Of a DNA stretch of 64,000 nucleotides, positions 59,834-64,000 are shown piece after piece. The DNA is from Streptomyces fradiae (GTDB lineage Bacteria > Actinomycetota > Actinomycetes > Streptomycetales > Streptomycetaceae): the NCBI RefSeq assembly GCF_041270065.1, contig NZ_CP065958.1, positions 7,819,797-7,883,796 of the forward strand, in the 5' to 3' direction. A model generated the notes under the pieces. The model ran no database searches. It was not told the origin of the DNA and saw nothing but the letters and a program-made list of their open reading frames with translations. The translations under genes were made by a program, and so were the position numbers. How positions within the stretch are numbered: position 1 is the first letter of the stretch; every line of letters starts with the position of its first letter.

Positions 59834-62812
59834 TCACTTGAGGTACGGTCCGGCCGTGCCGATCCTGCCGGGGCCGTTCAGGACGTACACCCGCAGGTTG
59901 CCCTTGCCGGGTGCGGCGACGGTGAGACTGCCGTTCGTGACGGTGCGGACGTCGCCGGTGACGGCGTCGGTGTACGTGCCGTTCGGGATGCCCGCGAAGG
60001 TGGCGCCGCCCGAGACCGTGACGAGCGCGAAGCTGTCCGTCGAGCCGCTGGTGTAGCGGCGCTTGAACGCCATGCCGCCCGAGACGCCCTCGGTGGAGTA
60101 CTGGCCCATCTGCAGCGCGGGGATGGCGCGGCGGATCTGGTTGAGCCGCTGCACGTGCCGCACCAGGGGCTGCTGGAGGGTGGTCGCGACCTGACCGCTC
60201 GCCGCGGAGACCTGGGAGAAGTCGGAGGCGGTGACGGAGCCGGCGACATGGTCGCCGAAGTAGGCGCGGCCGGTGTCGGCGAGCGGGCAGGTGGGCCCGC
60301 AGTCGATCTTCTTGCCCTTCTGGAACTCGATCTCGGACCCGTAGTACAGCGTCGGGATGCCGCGGAAGGTCCACATCAGGGACATGTTCTCGGCCCAGGC
60401 GTCGGTGCCGCCCGCGTACCGCTCGCTCGACTTGTTGGGGCCGTAGTCGTGGCTGTCGACGTAGACGACGTTGTAGGTGGCGTCGTTGTAACTGTCGTCG
60501 GAGTCCTTGCCGTTGGAGAAGGCGTTCTGCGCGTCACCGAAGTTCATGTGCATGCGCATATCGATGACGTTCATGCCGGAGAACCGGCTGTGGTCGGGCG
60601 AGTGGTAGCTGTTGCCGTTCAGGAAGGCGTTGGTGGAGGTGGGCTGGTTGCCGGTGCCCTGCTGCTGCTCGTAGTCGTACATCTCGAGCGCCGCCTTGGT
60701 GTCGTCGGCGTCGTACTCCTTGCGCTCCTTCCAGGTGTAGAACTGCGCCGAGTGATTGACCGAGCCGCGGTTCCACTTGTCGTTGACGAAGGCGGCGACC
60801 TCCCCGAAGACGAAGAAGTTCGCGGCCGCCTCGGCGCCGTGGCGCTGGGCGACCCGCTCCTGGATGGCGGGCAGGAAGCGGCGGTTCCAGGTGGTGCGGG
60901 GGATGTGCACGGCTGTGTCGACGCGGAAGCCGTCGACGCCCATGTCGATGTACTTGTCGTACGCGCCGATCAGGTAGTTCTGGACGGCCGGGTTCTCGGT
61001 GTTGAAGTCGGCCAGGTCCTCGTGCAGCCAGCAGGAGCGGGAGTCCTCGCCCTCCCAGTTGCCGATCCAGCACTGGTGGTAGAGCTCCCTGGGAAACATG
61101 CCCGAAGTGGGGCTCGGCCACTGGCAGTTGTAGAGGGTGTAGCCCTCGGCGCTCTTTCCTCCGGTCGGCTTGCCCCAGTTCACGCAGGTGTTGCCGGCCG
61201 GCTCGGCGGTCGACCACAGGTCGCCGTTGTAGTACGACTTCCCGGTCTTGGCGTCGATGGTCAGGCCGTCGTACTCGAAGCCGGGCTGCTGCTCGTCGTA
61301 GTACCAGCTCCACTGGCTGTCCCGCACGCCGTACACGGTCGGCACGAACAGACCCTTGGCGCCCCAGCGGGAGGAGTGATTGTAGACGACGTCCTGGTAG
61401 ATCTTCATGCCCTTGGCGTGGGCCGCGTCGATGAGGTCCTGGTAGGAGGCGCCGGCGGACTCCAGGCGCGGGTCGACCTTGTAGAAGTCCCAGCCGTGGT
61501 AGCCGTGGTAGTCGTAGTCCGAGCGGTTGAGGACCACCGGCGTGATCCATATCGCCGAGAAGCCGAGGCCCTTGACGTAGTCCAGCTTCTGGATGAGGCC
61601 CTTGAAGTCACCGCGGAACATGGGGTCGTCGTTGGCCGCGTTGCCCGACTTCACGTGCTGGCTGCCGCCCCGGTTGTTCGACGGGTCGCCGTCGTTGAAG
61701 CGGGCGGTGAGGACGAAGTAGATGGGGTCCTTGCGCGGGTCGGTGCCCAGCGGCTTCCCGGGCGCGGGCGTGGCGGGCTTGTCGCCGGTGGTGGCGGTCG
61801 CCGGGGCCGAGGCGGCGGAGACGTTCCCGGCGGCGTCCACGGCCTTCACCGTGTAGGTGTACGTGGTGCGTTCGGCGAGCCCGGTGTCGGTGTACACGGT
61901 GGAGCCGACGTCGGTCACGACCGTGCTGCCGCTGCCGCCGGTCCGGGTGACCTGGTACGCGGTGACGCCCCGGTCGTCGGTGGCGGGGTCCCAGCCGAGC
62001 AGTACGGAGACGCCGTCGGCGGCGGCGGTCACCCGGGCCGGGGCGGTCGGGGCCTGGGTGTCGGGCGGGGCGGCGGCGCAGGGGTCGGCGGCGTTCGCCG
62101 TCACCACCCGGTTGCGCACGGTGGAGACGCCCGTGCCGATGGTGTAGTCGGAGCCGCCGTTGTTGTCCCAGGTGCCGTTGCCGTTGTTGAAGGCGGCCTT
62201 GAGCGAGGCGGCCGTCCCGAGGTCGATCTCCCGCTTCCACCAGCCGGCGCAGGCGGCTTGCATGCCGACGCCGGGCACGGCGGTCCAGGCGCCGCCCGCG
62301 GGCTGGTAGTGGATGTTGGCGGTGGACCAGCCGAGGGCCTCGGTGGAGTAGTAGACGGTCGCCTTCGCGGCGGGGGCGGGGGTGGTGTCCGCGCAGGGGT
62401 CGGAGTGGGCGACGACGCCGTCCTTGACGGTGATGTTCCCGGTCCCCAGGGCGTAGTCCTGGCCGCCGTTGTTGTCCCAGGTGCCGCTGCCGTTGTTGAA
62501 GGTGGCCTTCAGCCCGGCGGCCGAGCCGAGGCTGACGGTCTTCTTCACCCAGTCGGTACAGGCGGGTTCCATGGCGACACCGGGCACGGTGGTCCAGGAG
62601 CCGCCGTCGGGGGCGTAATGCAGGTTGTAGGCGGCCCAGTTCTTCGTCCGCGTCCAGTAGAAGACCGTCGCGGTGTTCTCCGCGACGGCCGCGGCGGGGG
62701 CCGTACGGGGTGCGGGTTCGCCGGGCGGCGCGGCGAGCAGGCCGAACAGGCTGGCGGCCACGGCCAGGACGGCCACCGAACGCGCCGGCGGCGGAAGGGG
62801 TGTGCGGCTCAT
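59834..62812 (-). CDS. secreted alpha-amylase with two CBM25 and FN3 domains
   Basis: 992 aa. Signal peptide ~1-35 (RSVAVLAVAASLFGLLA), two CBM25 starch-binding domains (~45-135 and ~145-235; each with the TFNNGxGTWDNNGG core), an FN3 domain (~255-345), then a GH13 catalytic domain. Its conserved regions are I DVVYNHSS, II GFRVDTAVH (nucleophile Asp), III VFGEVAAF (acid Glu) and IV YVDSHDYGPN (where most have VDNHD). It digests starch outside the cell. ATG 62812 (CTGGAGA upstream) begins the signal peptide. Confidence 0.92.
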   Translation of the reverse strand: MSRTPLPPPARSVAVLAVAASLFGLLAAPPGEPAPRTAPAAAVAENTATVFYWTRTKNWAAYNLHYAPDGGSWTTVPGVAMEPACTDWVKKTVSLGSAAGLKATFNNGSGTWDNNGGQDYALGTGNITVKDGVVAHSDPCADTTPAPAAKATVYYSTEALGWSTANIHYQPAGGAWTAVPGVGMQAACAGWWKREIDLGTAASLKAAFNNGNGTWDNNGGSDYTIGTGVSTVRNRVVTANAADPCAAAPPDTQAPTAPARVTAAADGVSVLLGWDPATDDRGVTAYQVTRTGGSGSTVVTDVGSTVYTDTGLAERTTYTYTVKAVDAAGNVSAASAPATATTGDKPATPAPGKPLGTDPRKDPIYFVLTARFNDGDPSNNRGGSQHVKSGNAANDDPMFRGDFKGLIQKLDYVKGLGFSAIWITPVVLNRSDYDYHGYHGWDFYKVDPRLESAGASYQDLIDAAHAKGMKIYQDVVYNHSSRWGAKGLFVPTVYGVRDSQWSWYYDEQQPGFEYDGLTIDAKTGKSYYNGDLWSTAEPAGNTCVNWGKPTGGKSAEGYTLYNCQWPSPTSGMFPRELYHQCWIGNWEGEDSRSCWLHEDLADFNTENPAVQNYLIGAYDKYIDMGVDGFRVDTAVHIPRTTWNRRFLPAIQERVAQRHGAEAAANFFVFGEVAAFVNDKWNRGSVNHSAQFYTWKERKEYDADDTKAALEMYDYEQQQGTGNQPTSTNAFLNGNSYHSPDHSRFSGMNVIDMRMHMNFGDAQNAFSNGKDSDDSYNDATYNVVYVDSHDYGPNKSSERYAGGTDAWAENMSLMWTFRGIPTLYYGSEIEFQKGKKIDCGPTCPLADTGRAYFGDHVAGSVTASDFSQVSAASGQVATTLQQPLVRHVQRLNQIRRAIPALQMGQYSTEGVSGGMAFKRRYTSGSTDSFALVTVSGGATFAGIPNGTYTDAVTGDVRTVTNGSLTVAAPGKGNLRVYVLNGPGRIGTAGPYLK

Positions 62813-62969
62813 CGGAATCTCCAGGCGGAGGTGCGTCCCCTGTGGGCTGGTTGGTCGAGGATGGGGATCAGCCCGTTGGAAACACGATCGGAAAGTTTCT
62901 GAAATCTCTTGCGTCGGGCGGAAGTTACCGCCCCCGTGCCTGGAGGTAAAGCCCCTAGGGTGGGTGGAC

Positions 62970-63863
62970 ATGACGAGAGTTGCGGTAGTGGGCGTGGGAG
63001 CGGTGGGCGGCGTCGTGGCCGCGGGTCTGATGTCGACCGGGCGGCTGGACGTGACCGCCTGCGTACGTTCACCGCTGGGCAGGCTGCGCATCGAACGGCC
63101 CGACGGGTCGGCCCTGGAGACGTCCGTCTCCGAGGCCACCGACCCCGCCGAACTGTCGCCCGTGGAATGGGTCGTACTGGCGACCAAGGCCCATCAGACC
63201 CCCGCGGCGTCCCCCTGGCTCAGCCGCCTCTGCGGCCCGACCACCCGCGTTGCGGTACTCCAGAACGGCGTGGAACACCGCGAACGCGTCGCCCCCCTGG
63301 CCGGCCCCGCCCGCATCGTTCCGGCCGTGGTCGAGATCTCGGCCGAGTCGCGACACCGCGGTCAGGTGCGGCTGTTCGGCCCCCTGCGGCTCACCGTCCC
63401 GGGCGCCGACGACGGCGCCGACTTCGCGGCCCTGTGCCAGGGCAGCGGTATCGAGGTCACGCCGGTCGACGACTTCGTCACCGCCGCCTGGGCGAAACTC
63501 TGCCTGAATGCCGCGAACGGCGCCGTGACCGCCCTCACGATGCACCGCATGCCGGTCTTCGCCCACCCACGCATCGCCCAACTCGGCCGCGCCCTGGTGG
63601 AGGAGGCCCGCCAGGTCGCGCTGGCCTCGGGCGCCCACCTCCCCGCCGACCTCGCCGACCAGGTCCTCACCCGTTTGCGGTCGATGCCGCCCGAGTCCGG
63701 CAGCAGCATGCTGTGGGACCGCCTGGCCGGCCGCCAGACGGAGTACGACGCCCGCAACGGCGCAGTGGTCCGCGCCGGCGCCCGCCACGGCATCCCGACC
63801 CCGTACAACGAGACCGTCACCGCCCTCCTGGAAGCCGCGAGCGCACCGGGAAACCCTTCGTAG
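62970..63863 (+). CDS. 2-dehydropantoate 2-reductase-like (PanE/ApbA family)
   Basis: 297-aa NADPH oxidoreductase. N-terminal VAVVGVGAVGGVVAAGL is the cofactor loop, VVLATKAHQT carries the family Lys, and WAKLCLNAANGAVTALT matches the catalytic Lys/Asn segment. It may reduce ketopantoate for CoA synthesis, though Streptomyces often have several paralogues of unclear role. TAGGGT lies 8 nt before ATG 62970, suggesting a short or no leader. Divergent from the amylase gene. Confidence 0.85.
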   Translation: MTRVAVVGVGAVGGVVAAGLMSTGRLDVTACVRSPLGRLRIERPDGSALETSVSEATDPAELSPVEWVVLATKAHQTPAASPWLSRLCGPTTRVAVLQNGVEHRERVAPLAGPARIVPAVVEISAESRHRGQVRLFGPLRLTVPGADDGADFAALCQGSGIEVTPVDDFVTAAWAKLCLNAANGAVTALTMHRMPVFAHPRIAQLGRALVEEARQVALASGAHLPADLADQVLTRLRSMPPESGSSMLWDRLAGRQTEYDARNGAVVRAGARHGIPTPYNETVTALLEAASAPGNPS

Positions 63864-63884
63864 CGTCCGCTGGGGGAGACGGCG

Positions 63885-64000
63885 ATGAGCCCCGGCGTAC
63901 GGCCTGGCGCCGCGATCTCCGACCACGCGGCGCTCGCGACACCCGCCAGGGAGCCCACCAACACCTCGCCGGCTGGTGCGGGCCGATATCCACAGCCGCC
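63885..64000 (+). CDS. possible start of a gene cut by the window end
   Basis: ATG 63885, preceded by GGGGGAGA, opens a frame that stays open to the last base (at least 38 codons, Ala/Pro-rich). Too short to assign; it may be noise. Confidence 0.25.
   Translation, partial: MSPGVRPGAAISDHAALATPAREPTNTSPAGAGRYPQP

Noticed and set aside
1-64000. tRNA, rRNA, CRISPR array, prophage or conjugative element
   Set aside because: None of the characteristic sequences, repeats or gene sets was seen on either strand.

Overview
The window is very GC-rich (roughly 70%) chromosomal DNA from an actinomycete, almost certainly Streptomyces. This is inferred from codon use, many GTG starts, mycothiol-dependent chemistry, a DUF3027-like protein, a sugar ABC importer with no local ATPase, dense regulators and many starts preceded by TANNNT at 6-8 nt (probable leaderless transcripts). 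I see no tRNA, rRNA, CRISPR array or prophage. Mobile DNA is limited to one small MITE-like element. 

Layout. 1-11.4 kb: nitronate monooxygenase, a divergent P1B-4 metal ATPase and NmtR-type Ni/Co sensor, a MarR regulator, a methyltransferase, a divergent SDR/AraC pair and several unknown small proteins, including an ankyrin/HEAT repeat protein. 11.4-16.9 kb: five overlapping, translationally coupled genes (KAS III-like condensing enzyme, GT2, adenylate-forming ligase, P450, extended SDR). They resemble the condensing/ligase/reductase core of olefin and beta-lactone pathways. A decayed 122-bp tandem duplication sits at the last junction. 16.9-26.4 kb: NlpC-like hydrolase, nucleoside hydrolase, a secreted protein, a divergent methyltransferase/TetR pair with a perfect operator, HIT-like, HAD, sortase and FUSC genes. 

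26.4-38.6 kb is a catabolic island for aromatic acids. An upper meta-cleavage operon (MhpA-like hydroxylase, extradiol dioxygenase, MhpC-like hydrolase) is behind a TetR gene and operator. A complete gentisate operon follows (gentisate dioxygenase, fumarylpyruvate hydrolase, mycothiol-dependent maleylpyruvate isomerase, 3-hydroxybenzoate 6-hydroxylase) behind a divergent IclR gene with two tandem operators. The lower meta pathway (hydratase, acylating aldehyde dehydrogenase, aldolase) lies behind a second IclR gene. Strong hairpins separate the units. Together they would take hydroxyphenyl-propionate-like substrates and 3-hydroxybenzoate/gentisate to pyruvate, fumarate or succinate and acetyl-CoA. 

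38.7-50 kb is mixed: an orphan Imm49-family protein, Lrp/LysE, ene-reductase/MarR, class V aminotransferase/LysR and several unknowns. 49.9-57.6 kb is a das-like amino-sugar locus: a GntR/UTRA regulator divergent from a binding protein and two permeases, a MITE-like element whose end supplies a permease stop codon, a GH20 hexosaminidase and a secreted CBM3-GH16 enzyme. 57.6-64 kb: a CrtI-like oxidoreductase, a wrecked S1 protease gene, a large secreted alpha-amylase with two CBM25 domains, and a PanE-like reductase. All assignments come from reading sequence by eye; no database search was run.
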